Both the position numbers and the translations under genes were made by a program. 64,000 bases of DNA from Flavobacterium muglaense. Its GTDB lineage: Bacteria; Bacteroidota; Bacteroidia; Flavobacteriales; Flavobacteriaceae. Position 1 is the stretch's first letter, and every line of letters starts with the position of its first letter. The stretch spans positions 1 through 64,000 of the forward strand of contig NZ_JACRUK010000012.1 in the NCBI RefSeq assembly GCF_014305155.1, read 5' to 3'. Below are positions 7,879 through 17,560 of the stretch, piece by piece. The notes under the pieces were generated by a model. The model was given only the letters and a program-made list of their open reading frames with translations, was not told the DNA's origin and did no database searches.

Positions 7879-10800
7879 TATTTTCATCTAAAAGTGCAAC
7901 ATTTGATTCCTGAATAGTACTAGTAATTGGTTTTGTACTAATTTTTTCTTGTAAGGTTTGAAAAACCATGAACAATACAGGAATTACAAAAACTCCTAAC
8001 AATGTTCCTATTAACATCCCTCCAATTGCTCCTGTTCCAATTGCTTTATTTCCTACCGCTCCAGCACCTTGTGCTAACATCAAAGGCAATAATCCGAAGA
8101 TAAAGGCAAATGATGTCATCAAGATAGGACGTAAACGGGCTACTGCTCCTTGAATAGCAGCCTGGGCAATACTGAGCCCTTTTTTTCTAGCTTCTACCGA
8201 AAATTCGACGATCAAAATGGCGTTTTTGGCTAGTAAACCAATCAACATAATCAGTGTGATTTGTAGGTATATATTGTTGCTCACATTGAATAAATAGGCA
8301 AAAATATAGACACCTGCTAATCCAATTGGTAGTGAAATTAATACTGCAAATGGCAACATATAACTTTCGTATTGTGCGGCTAGTAAAAAGTAAACAAAAA
8401 TCAAACACAGCAAGAAAATATACAAGGTTTGTCCGCCTGCACTAATTTCCTCACGAGTCATTCCTGAGAATTCGTAACCGTAACCAAGAGGTAATTTTTG
8501 AGCCGCTACTTCTTCTACCGCTTTAATGGCGTCACCAGTACTAAAACCGTCATTAGGTGCTCCTGTAACTTTAACCGAAGTAAATAAGTTGAAACGATCA
8601 ATTGCTTGCGGACCAAAAACCTTTTCTAACGTAACAAACTGCGAGATTGGTGCCATTTGTCCTTGGCTATTTCGAACAAGCACTTTATTCAATGATTCGG
8701 GATTGGCTCTAAACTGCGGCTCAGATTGGTAAACAACACGAAATTGTTTTCCGAACTTATTAAAATTCGATGCATAAACACCACCATAATACCCTTGCAT
8801 GGTTCCCAATACATCAGTTACCGTTAAGCCTGATCTTTTGATTGCTGCCACATTCAAATCAATGCGGTATTGCGGATAATTTGGAGAGAAAGAAGTAGCA
8901 GCATACTTAATTTCTGGACGGCTGTTTAATGCTGTCAAAAACGCATTGTTTACTTCACTTAATTCCTGAATGCTTCCACCTTTTTGATCTTGCAATTGCA
9001 GTTCAAAACCGTTGGTGAATCCAAAACCAACTAACGTAGGTCTTGCAAAATAAAGTACTTTCGCATCTTTAACCGCAGCAGTTCGCTTGAAAAGCTCTTG
9101 TACAATCATCGAAATTTCTTGATTGGCTTCTTTGCGTTCAGCCCAAGGTTTTAATTTTACAATTACCATCCCGTAATTACTACCAGTTCCACTGATCAAA
9201 CTTCGACCAGAAATACGTAAAACTTCTTTGATCTCTGGAATATCTTTTACTTTGTTCTCAATTTGTAATAATACTTTTTCGGTATTTTCTAAAGAGGTTC
9301 CAGGTGGTAACGATACATCCGAAAGGATTGCACCAGTATCTTCTCCAGGGACAAACGCCTTTGGAGTAATGTTTAATAATAAAACAAATATTCCGGCAAA
9401 AACAGCAATTCCTAAGAATGCCAACCATTTCTTTTTGATGAAAAATTCAACAGAACGCTTGTATTTTTGAGTCGTATTATCAAAACCAACATTAAAGGCC
9501 GTGTAAAATCGATCTAGAAATCCTGTTTTCTTTTGATTGTCATGAGGTTTCAAGAAAATAGCGCACAAAGCAGGTGAAAGTGTCAATGCATTTATAGCCG
9601 ATAACACAATAGAAACCGCTAAGGTTAATCCAAATTGCTTGTAGAAAACCCCAGCCGAACCACTAATGAATGAAACCGGAATAAATACCGCCGACATGAC
9701 TAGTGTAATGGAGATAATGGCGCTACTAATATCGCCCATGGCGCTATGTGCTGCTTTTTTAGGATCGTGTTCTCCAGCTTCCATTTTGGCATGAACCGCT
9801 TCGACAACCACAATGGCATCATCGACAACAATACCTACAGCAAGTACTAACGCAAATAGCGTAAGTAAATTAATGGTAAACCCAAAGACACTCAGGAAAA
9901 AGAAGGTTCCTAAAATGGCAACCGGTACTGATATTGCTGGAATTAAAGTCGATCTCCAATCCTGTAAGAAGATAAAAACTACAATAAAAACTAGTAAAAA
10001 GGCTTCGATTAAAGTATGAATTACCTTTGTGATCGATTCTTCTAAGAAGTCATTTGCATTAATTAAAGTGGTATATTTTACTCCTTTAGGAAAGTTTACA
10101 GATGATTTTTCTAACACATTTAGCGAGCCTTCAATTACTTCCTGTGCGTTTGATCCTGCCGTTTGTGCAATGGCAATTGCCACAGATTGATTGCCATTAG
10201 TAAGTGTGTTACTGGCATAGTTAACAGCTCCCAATTCAATTCTAGCTACATCACCTAATTTAAGAACTTCCCCATTTGCCGTAGAGCGAACCACAATTTC
10301 TTCAAACTCTTTTGCGTCCTGTAAACGCCCTTTATATTTTAAGGTATATTGAAAGGATTGTCCGCTATTTTCTCCTAATTGTCCGGGAGCTGCTTCGATA
10401 TTTTGCTCTGCTAATAAAGCAGTAATATCAGATGGAACTAAGCCATAAGCCCCCATAACATCGGGCTTTAACCAAATACGCATAGAGTAATCTTTTTGTC
10501 CAAAAATGACTGCTTCTCCAACACCAGCAACCCTTTTTATCTTAGGTAGAATATTGATATTGGCATAATTTTGCAGAAAAGTCATGTCGTAATCGGGATT
10601 CTCACTGTATAAGGAGAAGATCAAGATATTATCACTTTGTCTTTTTGAAGTGGTAACTCCAGCTTTTGTAACCTCTTGAGGCAAAAGAGGGGTAGCACGT
10701 GATACGCGATTCTGTACGTTTACGGCAGCCAAATCTGGATTTGTACCCAATTTAAAGTAAATACTAATCGAAGCAGATCCATCATTATTTGATGTTGATG

Positions 10801-11035
10801 TCATGTATGACATGTCTTCAACACCATTAATTTGCTCTTCTAACGGGATTACTACCGAGTTCATTACTACTTCGGCACTTGCGCCTTGGTAATTTGCTGT
10901 AACGGTAACAGTGGGCGGGGCTATTTCGGGATATTGTGATACAGGGAGCGATACTAAACCGATCCCTCCTAGGATTACGATGATTATAGAAATCACCGTT
11001 GACAATACCGGTCTGTCAATAAATTTTGAAAACAT
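7868..11035 (-). CDS. RND multidrug efflux pump, AcrB/MexB (HAE1) family
   Basis: A 1055-residue inner-membrane proton antiporter with the standard layout: TM1 at the N-terminus (VLSTVISIIIVILGGIGLVSLP), a porter domain, TM2-6, a second porter domain and TM7-12. The proton-relay aspartates are in LVLAVGIVVDDAIVVVEAVHAKME and the relay lysine is in IGLLAKNAILIVEFS. HAE1 pumps export hydrophobic drugs, bile salts and detergents. The adaptor lies 33 bases upstream and the outer-membrane factor overlaps the 3' end, so the three make a complete pump. The actual substrate range cannot be read from sequence. Confidence 0.95.
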   Translation of the reverse strand: MFSKFIDRPVLSTVISIIIVILGGIGLVSLPVSQYPEIAPPTVTVTANYQGASAEVVMNSVVIPLEEQINGVEDMSYMTSTSNNDGSASISIYFKLGTNPDLAAVNVQNRVSRATPLLPQEVTKAGVTTSKRQSDNILIFSLYSENPDYDMTFLQNYANINILPKIKRVAGVGEAVIFGQKDYSMRIWLKPDVMGAYGLVPSDITALLAEQNIEAAPGQLGENSGQSFQYTLKYKGRLQDAKEFEEIVVRSTANGEVLKLGDVARIELGAVNYASNTLTNGNQSVAIAIAQTAGSNAQEVIEGSLNVLEKSSVNFPKGVKYTTLINANDFLEESITKVIHTLIEAFLLVFIVVFIFLQDWRSTLIPAISVPVAILGTFFFLSVFGFTINLLTLFALVLAVGIVVDDAIVVVEAVHAKMEAGEHDPKKAAHSAMGDISSAIISITLVMSAVFIPVSFISGSAGVFYKQFGLTLAVSIVLSAINALTLSPALCAIFLKPHDNQKKTGFLDRFYTAFNVGFDNTTQKYKRSVEFFIKKKWLAFLGIAVFAGIFVLLLNITPKAFVPGEDTGAILSDVSLPPGTSLENTEKVLLQIENKVKDIPEIKEVLRISGRSLISGTGSNYGMVIVKLKPWAERKEANQEISMIVQELFKRTAAVKDAKVLYFARPTLVGFGFTNGFELQLQDQKGGSIQELSEVNNAFLTALNSRPEIKYAATSFSPNYPQYRIDLNVAAIKRSGLTVTDVLGTMQGYYGGVYASNFNKFGKQFRVVYQSEPQFRANPESLNKVLVRNSQGQMAPISQFVTLEKVFGPQAIDRFNLFTSVKVTGAPNDGFSTGDAIKAVEEVAAQKLPLGYGYEFSGMTREEISAGGQTLYIFLLCLIFVYFLLAAQYESYMLPFAVLISLPIGLAGVYIFAYLFNVSNNIYLQITLIMLIGLLAKNAILIVEFSVEARKKGLSIAQAAIQGAVARLRPILMTSFAFIFGLLPLMLAQGAGAVGNKAIGTGAIGGMLIGTLLGVFVIPVLFMVFQTLQEKISTKPITSTIQESNVALLDENNEK

Positions 11036-11068
11036 ATCTTGTTATTTATTCAATAGTTAGTTTGTCAA

Positions 11069-12175
11069 TTATTTTTTTGTTGGATCGATTACCGTTTTGT
11101 AATCAACAACCTCAGGTTTTATAAGTGTTCCTTCGGTTACAATTCCTACTCCTTCAATTAGCATTTTATCATTAGGATTCAGTCCGCTATCGACAACAAA
11201 AAAGCGTCCTCCAGGTACTGAACGCACTACGATTGGTACCGCTTTTACTTTATTTTCGGTATCAACTACAAGGGCAATACGCTTGTCTTGCAATTCAATT
11301 GTCGCATTTTGCGGAATAATAATCACATTCTGCAAAGCTGTTGGAATTTGCAGTGTTCCGCTTTCACCAGAACGTAACAATCGGTTTGCATTCGGGAAAC
11401 GTGCTCTTACATTAAACGATCCTGTTTGCATATTGGCTTGACCGCTAAAAGTTTCAATTTTTCCTTTTTGCTCATAAGCAACACCATTACTTAACACTAA
11501 GTTTACGGCTGGCATCTGATTGATTTTATCTTGAAAAGATTTTCCATCCGTGTTCATCATGATATCTAACTGTTGTTTTTCATTTACAGAAAAATAAGCG
11601 TAGACAGTACTAATATCGGATATGCGTGTCAATGGTTCAGCTGTTTGACTGCTCACATAGCTTCCTAAACGCAACGGCAATGTCCCTACAATTCCATTTA
11701 CTGGACTTTTTATCGTTGCATAATTAATACGAGCAATTATACTTTGATACGTACTTCTTACACTTGCAAGATTTGCTTTGGCAGTTTCTAGTTGTACATC
11801 GCTAATAATGTTTCGGTCTACCAAAGGTTTTAAACGGCTCACTTCCACTTGTGCAGCGGTTACTTTAGCTTTGGCAGCCGCAGCTTCCTGAGTAGCAGTT
11901 TGCGTTTCTAGTTTAAAAAGAATTTGACCTTTTTTCACTTCTTGTCCTTCGTGAACAAATATTTTCTCGATATAACCATCCACTTTTGCACGAATATCGA
12001 TATCAGTAACCCCTTCTAAACTGGCTGGATATTCTGCAAGTAGGGTAGTGCTTGATGTTGATATAGGTACAACTTTATAGGATGGTACTGGTGGTGCGGT
12101 ATGAACAGTTTCTTTTTTGCACGAAAGAAAGCTCATGGTCAAAAGAAGGGCGCTTATGAAGTATCTCTTTTTCAT
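11069..12175 (-). CDS. RND efflux periplasmic adaptor, AcrA/MexA family
   Basis: A 368-residue membrane-fusion protein. MKKRYFISALLLTMSFLSCKKE is a lipoprotein signal, so it should be anchored in the inner membrane. The biotinyl-lipoyl-like halves (DIRAKVDGYIEKIFVHEGQEVKKGQILFKLE and INYATIKSPVNGIVGTLPLRLGSYVS) flank an alpha-hairpin of about 80 residues. A beta-barrel and a membrane-proximal domain follow. It couples the pump at 7868-11035 to the outer-membrane channel. It is the first structural gene after the regulator, 28 bases downstream of it. Confidence 0.94.
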   Translation of the reverse strand: MKKRYFISALLLTMSFLSCKKETVHTAPPVPSYKVVPISTSSTTLLAEYPASLEGVTDIDIRAKVDGYIEKIFVHEGQEVKKGQILFKLETQTATQEAAAAKAKVTAAQVEVSRLKPLVDRNIISDVQLETAKANLASVRSTYQSIIARINYATIKSPVNGIVGTLPLRLGSYVSSQTAEPLTRISDISTVYAYFSVNEKQQLDIMMNTDGKSFQDKINQMPAVNLVLSNGVAYEQKGKIETFSGQANMQTGSFNVRARFPNANRLLRSGESGTLQIPTALQNVIIIPQNATIELQDKRIALVVDTENKVKAVPIVVRSVPGGRFFVVDSGLNPNDKMLIEGVGIVTEGTLIKPEVVDYKTVIDPTKK

Positions 12176-12203
12176 TTGGATCTATTTATGTAGGTGAATT
12201 AAA

Positions 12204-12698
12204 TTATTGTTTGTTTTTATTTATTGTTTCTATTTCTTGAAATTTTTTGATGGTATTGGCAATAAGCTTTTCGGCTTCATTGACATGTACTTTGTAGGCT
12301 CTTGCGTTTTCGAGATTACATAATTCTTCGGGGCAGGCTGCAGTATGTTCTCGGTATGTTATTATTCGATCAATAATTGCAGCTTCTGAGTCTAAGAGTT
12401 TCAAATAATTTTCTAGTCTTTTACTCAAATCGGCTGCTTTAAAATATTTTTTACGATCTCCACAAATCGTGAAATAGGTGACTTTTTCCATTTTTAGCAG
12501 TAAATTCAAATTAGTTGAAATAGAACTTTTACTAGCTCCCATAGTTGCTACTAATGCTTCAAATGTTAAGCCTGATTTGCATCCATCAATTATAAGCAAG
12601 CCAATTATGCGCGCTGCTAAAGGTGGAATATTGTATAATTTTTCAAAATGATCTCCAAACATCTCACGTAATTCGTTTTTTTCTTTTTGAATATCCAT
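12204..12698 (-). CDS. GbsR/MarR-type transcriptional regulator of the efflux operon
   Basis: A 164-residue winged-helix protein. The DNA-binding region is about residues 25-85: PPLAARIIGLLIIDGCKSGLTFEALVATMGASKSSISTNLNLLLKMEKV. A long C-terminal helical part (YREHTAACPEELCNLENARAYKVHVNEAEKLIANTIKKFQ) probably dimerises. Regulators of this kind sit at the head of RND operons in Bacteroidota, and this one is the first gene of the four-gene unit. An inverted repeat just upstream is a likely site for autorepression. The ligand is unknown. The pair of cysteines in the C-terminal part (TAACPEELC) might sense something, but that is speculation. Confidence 0.82.
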   Translation of the reverse strand: MDIQKEKNELREMFGDHFEKLYNIPPLAARIIGLLIIDGCKSGLTFEALVATMGASKSSISTNLNLLLKMEKVTYFTICGDRKKYFKAADLSKRLENYLKLLDSEAAIIDRIITYREHTAACPEELCNLENARAYKVHVNEAEKLIANTIKKFQEIETINKNKQ

Positions 12699-12717
12699 TT
12701 TCCGTTTTTTTAGTTTG

Positions 12718-12759
12718 CAAAGATACAGTTGGTTCGCAAAACACCGAACTAATCGAACC
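12718..12759 (-). promoter_or_regulatory. Promoter -7 box and inverted-repeat operator of the efflux operon
   Basis: Read on the minus strand, TATCTTTG (12718-12725) is a Bacteroidota -7 element about 20 bases before the regulator gene. Directly upstream, GGTTCG (12731-12736) and CGAACC (12754-12759) are inverted copies, with an extra CGAACT at 12745-12750. The arms cover the region between the -7 and -33 positions, as expected for an autorepressor operator. No good TTG at -33 is seen. Confidence 0.55.
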
Positions 12760-12905
12760 TAATAAAATGTTAATTTTTTAACAACTTGAATTACCTTCAA
12801 AAAAGGGCTTATAATGCGTTGTTTAGTAAATAAACAAGGCACAAAAAAACACTTATGCTATTAAAATCTAATTTGCTTATATTTGTTGACCTAAATAAAG
12901 TGATA

Positions 12906-14135
12906 GTGACTCAGATCAATAAGCTAAAAATATTCAATGATCCCATTTATGGGTTTATAACCATACCGAATGCGTTAATTTACGACCTTATACAACACCC
13001 TTATTTTCAACGGTTGCGTAGGATTTCCCAGATGGGTTTATCTTATTTAGTGTATCCAGGTGCTAATCATACTCGTTTTCATCATGCCCTAGGTTGTATG
13101 CATTTAATGCAAAAAGCAGTAGATGTATTGCGTTTCAAAGAGGTTTTGATCTCTCCCGAAGAAGAAAACGCGTTGTATATTGCCATTTTATTGCACGATA
13201 TTGGTCATGGTCCTTTTTCGCATGCCATGGAGCGCAGTATAGTTGAAGATGTACATCACGAAGAAATTTCGCTGTTGTTCATGCATCAGCTAAATAAGGA
13301 GTTTAACGGACAGTTGAGCTTGGCTATTCAAATTTTTGAGGGTGATTATCATCGAAAGTTCATGTTGCAGTTGATTTCGAGTCAGTTGGATATGGATCGG
13401 ATGGATTACTTAAAAAGAGATAGCTTTTACTCTGGCGTGGCTGAAGGGAATGTGAACTCGGAACGTTTGATCCAAATGATGAATGTAGCGGATGATTTCT
13501 TGGTTATCGAAGAAAAAGGAATTTATTCTGTCGAGAAATTTTTAATGTCAAGACGTTTAATGTACTGGCAGGCTTATTTGCATAAAACGAGTTTGGTGGC
13601 GGAACAAATTTTGACAAAAATCTTAAAACGAGCCAAAGAATTAACCTTAAAAGGTAGCATTTTACCCTGCAGTCAGCCGTTGCAGTTCTTTCTTGAAAAC
13701 AAGATAACCTTAGATGCATTTGACAATCAAATTCTAAATTTGTTTTCGCGCTTAGATGATTTTGACATCATAAGTGCTTTAAAAGGGTGGCAATATCAGG
13801 ACGATTTTATTTTATCGTCTTTGAGTAAAATGATCATAAATAGAGACCTTTTGAAGATCAAGTTGACAAGCGAAAAAGTTTCTTTGGAAGATTTAGAACC
13901 TCTAAAGGAGCGTTTTGCATTAGAAAATAACATTAGCTTAGCAGAAACGAACTATTTTATTTTTAAAGGTAAAATTAAAAACCAAGCGTATAGCAAGGAA
14001 GCAGAACCAATTCGAATCTTGAAAAAAGACCGAACCGTTGAAGACGTAATTGAGTCCTCTGATCAGCTGAATTTAAAATCATTATCAAAGTCGGTTACAA
14101 AATATTATATCTGTTATCCAAAACAACTGATATAA
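12906..14135 (+). CDS. HD-domain phosphohydrolase (dGTPase-like)
   Basis: A protein of about 409 residues with an HD metal-dependent phosphohydrolase domain. TRFHHALGCMHLM carries the first His, ILLHDIGHGPFSHAME carries the HD pair, and SSQLDMDRMDYLKRDSFYSG carries the last Asp. These match the deoxyguanosine-triphosphatase-like HD family, which hydrolyses nucleotides in the cytoplasm. A -7 box TATATTTG at 12878-12885 lies downstream of the in-frame ATG at 12855, so translation probably begins at GTG 12906 (VTQINKLKIFNDPIYGF) or GTG 12900. The substrate is not known. Confidence 0.8.
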   Translation: MTQINKLKIFNDPIYGFITIPNALIYDLIQHPYFQRLRRISQMGLSYLVYPGANHTRFHHALGCMHLMQKAVDVLRFKEVLISPEEENALYIAILLHDIGHGPFSHAMERSIVEDVHHEEISLLFMHQLNKEFNGQLSLAIQIFEGDYHRKFMLQLISSQLDMDRMDYLKRDSFYSGVAEGNVNSERLIQMMNVADDFLVIEEKGIYSVEKFLMSRRLMYWQAYLHKTSLVAEQILTKILKRAKELTLKGSILPCSQPLQFFLENKITLDAFDNQILNLFSRLDDFDIISALKGWQYQDDFILSSLSKMIINRDLLKIKLTSEKVSLEDLEPLKERFALENNISLAETNYFIFKGKIKNQAYSKEAEPIRILKKDRTVEDVIESSDQLNLKSLSKSVTKYYICYPKQLI

Positions 14136-14174
14136 ATTAACATTTAAAATCTATTTTTTTATATTTTTGTCGGA

Positions 14175-15218
14175 ATGAAATTTACAGCAGAACAAATAGC
14201 AGGGATATTAGAAGGTGAAGTAGTTGGTAATCCCAATGCTGAAGTTTTTGAGCTATCTAAAATCGAAGAAGGAAAAGAAGGATCTTTGACTTTTTTGTCA
14301 AATCCAAAATACAATAATTATATCTATACTACAAAGGCTTCAATTACAATCGTAAATAAATCCTTTACAGCAGAATCAAAAATCAACACTACACTAATAA
14401 AAGTAGCTGATGCTTATTTAGCTTTTTCAAAATTATTAGAGTTTTATGATCAAGCCAAAGGAATTAAGACTGGAATTGAGCAACCATCTGTGCTTCCAGA
14501 AGCTACAAAATATGGTAACAATCTCTATTTAGGAAGCTTTAGCTACATAGGCGCTAATGTGGTTTTAGGTGACAATGTGAAAATTTATCCCAATTGTTTT
14601 ATAGGTGATAATGTTGTCATTAAAGATAATGTCACTATTTTTGCTGGTGCCAAAATATATTCGGACACTATAATTGGTAATAATACTACTGTTCATTCCG
14701 GTGTTATCATAGGCTCTGATGGTTTTGGTTTTGCACCAAATTCAGATGGAACTTTTAAAAAAATACCTCAGATAGGGAATGTAATTATTGGAGACAATGT
14801 TGATATTGGTTCCTGTACAACAATAGATAGAGCTACAATGGGTTCTACAATCATTAGAAACGGAGTAAAACTAGACAATCAAATTCAGGTTGCACATAAT
14901 GTAGAAATAGGGGAGAACACCGTTATTGCTGCTCAAACAGGAATTGCTGGTTCTACTAAAATTGGAAAAAATTGCATGATCGGTGGTCAAGTAGGTATCG
15001 CTGGACATTTAGTAATAGGTGATAATGTGCGCATTCAAGCACAATCTGGAGTTGGTAGAAAAATTAAAGACAATGAGGTTTTACAAGGAAGTCCAGCTTT
15101 TGGCTACAATGACTACAGTAAATCATACGTGCATTTTAAAAAATTGCCAAAAATTGTTACCGAAGTAGAAGAATTAAAGAAACATATAATAAACACAAAA
15201 AATGGAAACAATGGTTAA
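14175..15218 (+). CDS. lpxD: UDP-3-O-acylglucosamine N-acyltransferase LpxD
   Basis: A 347-residue enzyme for the third step of lipid A synthesis. It transfers a 3-hydroxyacyl chain from acyl carrier protein to the 2-amino group of UDP-3-O-acylglucosamine. The N-terminal uridine-binding domain (residues 1 to about 100, with FLSNPKYNNYIYTT) is followed by a left-handed beta-helix of hexapeptide repeats. The catalytic His lies in QIQVAHNVEIGEN, and HSGVIIGSDGFGF is a family signature. The 3' end overlaps lpxC-fabZ by 17 bases, so the two are co-translated. A TATTTTTG motif ends six bases before the ATG, so a short or absent 5' leader is possible if it is a real promoter. Confidence 0.95.
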   Translation: MKFTAEQIAGILEGEVVGNPNAEVFELSKIEEGKEGSLTFLSNPKYNNYIYTTKASITIVNKSFTAESKINTTLIKVADAYLAFSKLLEFYDQAKGIKTGIEQPSVLPEATKYGNNLYLGSFSYIGANVVLGDNVKIYPNCFIGDNVVIKDNVTIFAGAKIYSDTIIGNNTTVHSGVIIGSDGFGFAPNSDGTFKKIPQIGNVIIGDNVDIGSCTTIDRATMGSTIIRNGVKLDNQIQVAHNVEIGENTVIAAQTGIAGSTKIGKNCMIGGQVGIAGHLVIGDNVRIQAQSGVGRKIKDNEVLQGSPAFGYNDYSKSYVHFKKLPKIVTEVEELKKHIINTKNGNNG

Positions 15219-16599
15219 ACAAAGAACCATCAAAGCGGAAATCTCACTAACAGGAGTTGGATTACATACAGGGAAAGAAGTGAAAATGACTTTTAAACCT
15301 GCTCCAGTTAATAATGGATTTACTTTTATAAGAGTAGATCTTGAGGGACAACCAGTTGTTGAAGCAGATGCAAATTATGTGGTAAATACACAAAGAGGTA
15401 CCAATTTAGAAAAACTAGGTGTTAAGATACAAACTCCAGAGCACGTTTTAGCTGCTTTAGTAGGATGTGACCTTGATAACGTTATTGTGGAACTAAACGC
15501 TTCAGAACTTCCTATTATGGATGGATCTTCTAAATATTTTGTAGAAGCTCTTGAAAAAGCGGGTATTGAAGAACAAAATGCAAAACGAAATGTTTACGTT
15601 GTTAAGGAAGTTATTTCATTCACGGATGAAGCTTCTGGCAGTGAAATTTTAATCATGCCAAGTGACAGCTATTCAGTTACTACAATGGTTGATTTTGGTA
15701 CTAAAATTTTAGGTACTCAAAATGCCAATATGAAAAGTATAGCTGATTTTAAGACCGATATAGCTCAATCTAGAACTTTTAGTTTTTTACACGAATTAGA
15801 AACTTTATTGGACAATGGTCTAATAAAAGGAGGTGATTTGAATAATGCAATTGTATATGTTGATAAAGAAATATCAGCAGCAACAATGGAGAACTTAAAA
15901 GTTGCTTTTGGTAAAGACGTTATTAACGTTAAGCCAAACGGAATTTTAGATAACCTTACATTGCATTATCCTAATGAAGCTGCAAGACATAAATTACTCG
16001 ATGTAGTAGGTGATTTAGCTTTAATAGGTACCAAGATTCAAGGTAAAGTAATTGCTAATAAACCAGGACATTTTGTAAACACGCAGTTTGCTAAAAAGAT
16101 GGCAAAAATCATTAAAATCGAACAAAGAAATTATGTTCCTGTTTATGATTTGAATTTAGAGCCATTGATGGATATTCATAAAATTATGGCTGTGCTTCCG
16201 CATAGACCGCCATTTTTATTGATTGATAGGATTATTGAAATGTCAGAAAGTCATGTGGTAGGGATGAAAAATGTAACGATGAACGAGAATTTTTTCGTTG
16301 GTCATTTTCCAGAAGCACCGGTAATGCCAGGAGTTTTAATAGTTGAAGCGATGGCACAAACGGGAGGAATTTTAGTGCTAAGCACAGTTCCAGATCCAGA
16401 AAATTATTTAACTTATTTTATGAAAATTGATAATGTTAAATTCAAACACAAGGTATTACCAGGTGATACTTTGATTTTTAAATGTGATTTGATTACACCT
16501 ATTCGAAGAGGAATTTGTCATATGCAAGCTAATGCTTACGCAAATGGGAAACTAGTTGCTGAAGCGGAACTAATGGCTCAAATTGCTAAAAAGCAATAA
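15202..16599 (+). CDS. lpxC/fabZ: Bifunctional LpxC deacetylase / FabZ dehydratase
   Basis: A 465-residue fusion. Residues 1 to about 310 are LpxC, the zinc enzyme that deacetylates UDP-3-O-acyl-GlcNAc, the committed step of lipid A synthesis. The zinc ligands are visible in TPEHVLAALVG and in LHYPNEAARHKLLDVVGDL. Residues from about 320 are FabZ, the 3-hydroxyacyl-ACP dehydratase of fatty-acid synthesis, with LPHRPPFLLIDRI and the active-site GHFPEAPVMPGVLIVEAMAQ. The fusion is characteristic of Bacteroidota and puts both uses of 3-hydroxyacyl-ACP on one polypeptide. Starts at 15202 (METMVKQ) and 15211 (MVKQ) are both possible. Confidence 0.95.
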   Translation: METMVKQRTIKAEISLTGVGLHTGKEVKMTFKPAPVNNGFTFIRVDLEGQPVVEADANYVVNTQRGTNLEKLGVKIQTPEHVLAALVGCDLDNVIVELNASELPIMDGSSKYFVEALEKAGIEEQNAKRNVYVVKEVISFTDEASGSEILIMPSDSYSVTTMVDFGTKILGTQNANMKSIADFKTDIAQSRTFSFLHELETLLDNGLIKGGDLNNAIVYVDKEISAATMENLKVAFGKDVINVKPNGILDNLTLHYPNEAARHKLLDVVGDLALIGTKIQGKVIANKPGHFVNTQFAKKMAKIIKIEQRNYVPVYDLNLEPLMDIHKIMAVLPHRPPFLLIDRIIEMSESHVVGMKNVTMNENFFVGHFPEAPVMPGVLIVEAMAQTGGILVLSTVPDPENYLTYFMKIDNVKFKHKVLPGDTLIFKCDLITPIRRGICHMQANAYANGKLVAEAELMAQIAKKQ

Positions 16600-16676
16600 A
16601 ACAAAAAGGAAGTAGTTGTATATAAGTAATTAGTACAATTTTATTCGTCATAAAATATTAATATAAAAAAAAGCAG

Positions 16677-17462
16677 ATGAATCAACCGTTAGCATATGTT
16701 CATCCTGGCGCTAAAATCGCCAAAAATGTTGTAATAGAACCATTTACAACCATTCATAATAATGTAGTTATTGGTGATGGAACTTGGATAGGTTCGAATG
16801 TTACAATCATGGAAGGCGCAAGAATAGGTAAAAATTGCAACATATTTCCTGGTGCAGTAATTTCGGCAGTACCACAGGATTTAAAATTTGGAGGAGAGGA
16901 TTCTTTAGCTATAATTGGAGACAATTGTACCATTAGAGAATGTGTAACAATAAATAGAGGAACTATCGCTTCTGGTCAAACAGTCATTGGTAACAATTGC
17001 TTGATCATGGCTGCAGCACATATTGCTCACGATTGTCATGTGGGTAATAATGCGATTATTGTAAACGGCGTGCTTTTAGGTGGTCATGTTACTATTGGTA
17101 ACCATGCAGTTATAGGTGGATTGGCGGCAATTCATCAATTCATCAGTGTAGGAGATCACGCTATGGTTTCAGGTGGTTCATTAGTACGAAAAGATGTGCC
17201 TCCTTATACAAAAGCAGCCAAAGAGCCTTTGTCTTATGTAGGTATTAACTCTGTAGGACTAAGAAGAAGAGGTTTTACCTCAGAAAAAATTAAAGAAATA
17301 CAGGAAATTTACAGGATTCTTTATCAAAAGAACTACAACGTAACGCAAGCTGTAGGGATTATAGAAGGGGAGATGGAAGCAACTCCAGAAAGAGATGAAA
17401 TCATAGATTTTATTAGAAATTCATCAAGAGGTGTAATGAAAGGGTATACTGGGAATTATTAA
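16677..17462 (+). CDS. lpxA: UDP-GlcNAc acyltransferase LpxA
   Basis: A 261-residue left-handed beta-helix acyltransferase that performs the first step of lipid A synthesis, acylating UDP-GlcNAc at the 3-hydroxyl. Hexapeptide repeats (IGDGTWIGSNVTIMEGARIGKN and so on) fill residues 10 to about 190, and the catalytic His is in AAAHIAHDCHVGNN. The C-terminal helical domain begins near LRRRGFTSEKIKEIQEIYRIL. The length is typical. It lies 77 bases after lpxC-fabZ in the same direction, completing the early Lpx enzymes in this window. Confidence 0.95.
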   Translation: MNQPLAYVHPGAKIAKNVVIEPFTTIHNNVVIGDGTWIGSNVTIMEGARIGKNCNIFPGAVISAVPQDLKFGGEDSLAIIGDNCTIRECVTINRGTIASGQTVIGNNCLIMAAAHIAHDCHVGNNAIIVNGVLLGGHVTIGNHAVIGGLAAIHQFISVGDHAMVSGGSLVRKDVPPYTKAAKEPLSYVGINSVGLRRRGFTSEKIKEIQEIYRILYQKNYNVTQAVGIIEGEMEATPERDEIIDFIRNSSRGVMKGYTGNY

Positions 17463-17560
17463 AAAGCTATTACTCTAATATTAGTTTTTAGTTTCAAATA
17501 AATAAAAAAAATAATTATAAATTGCTAATTGGCAAAACCTACTAGCTCAAATAAAAAAAA

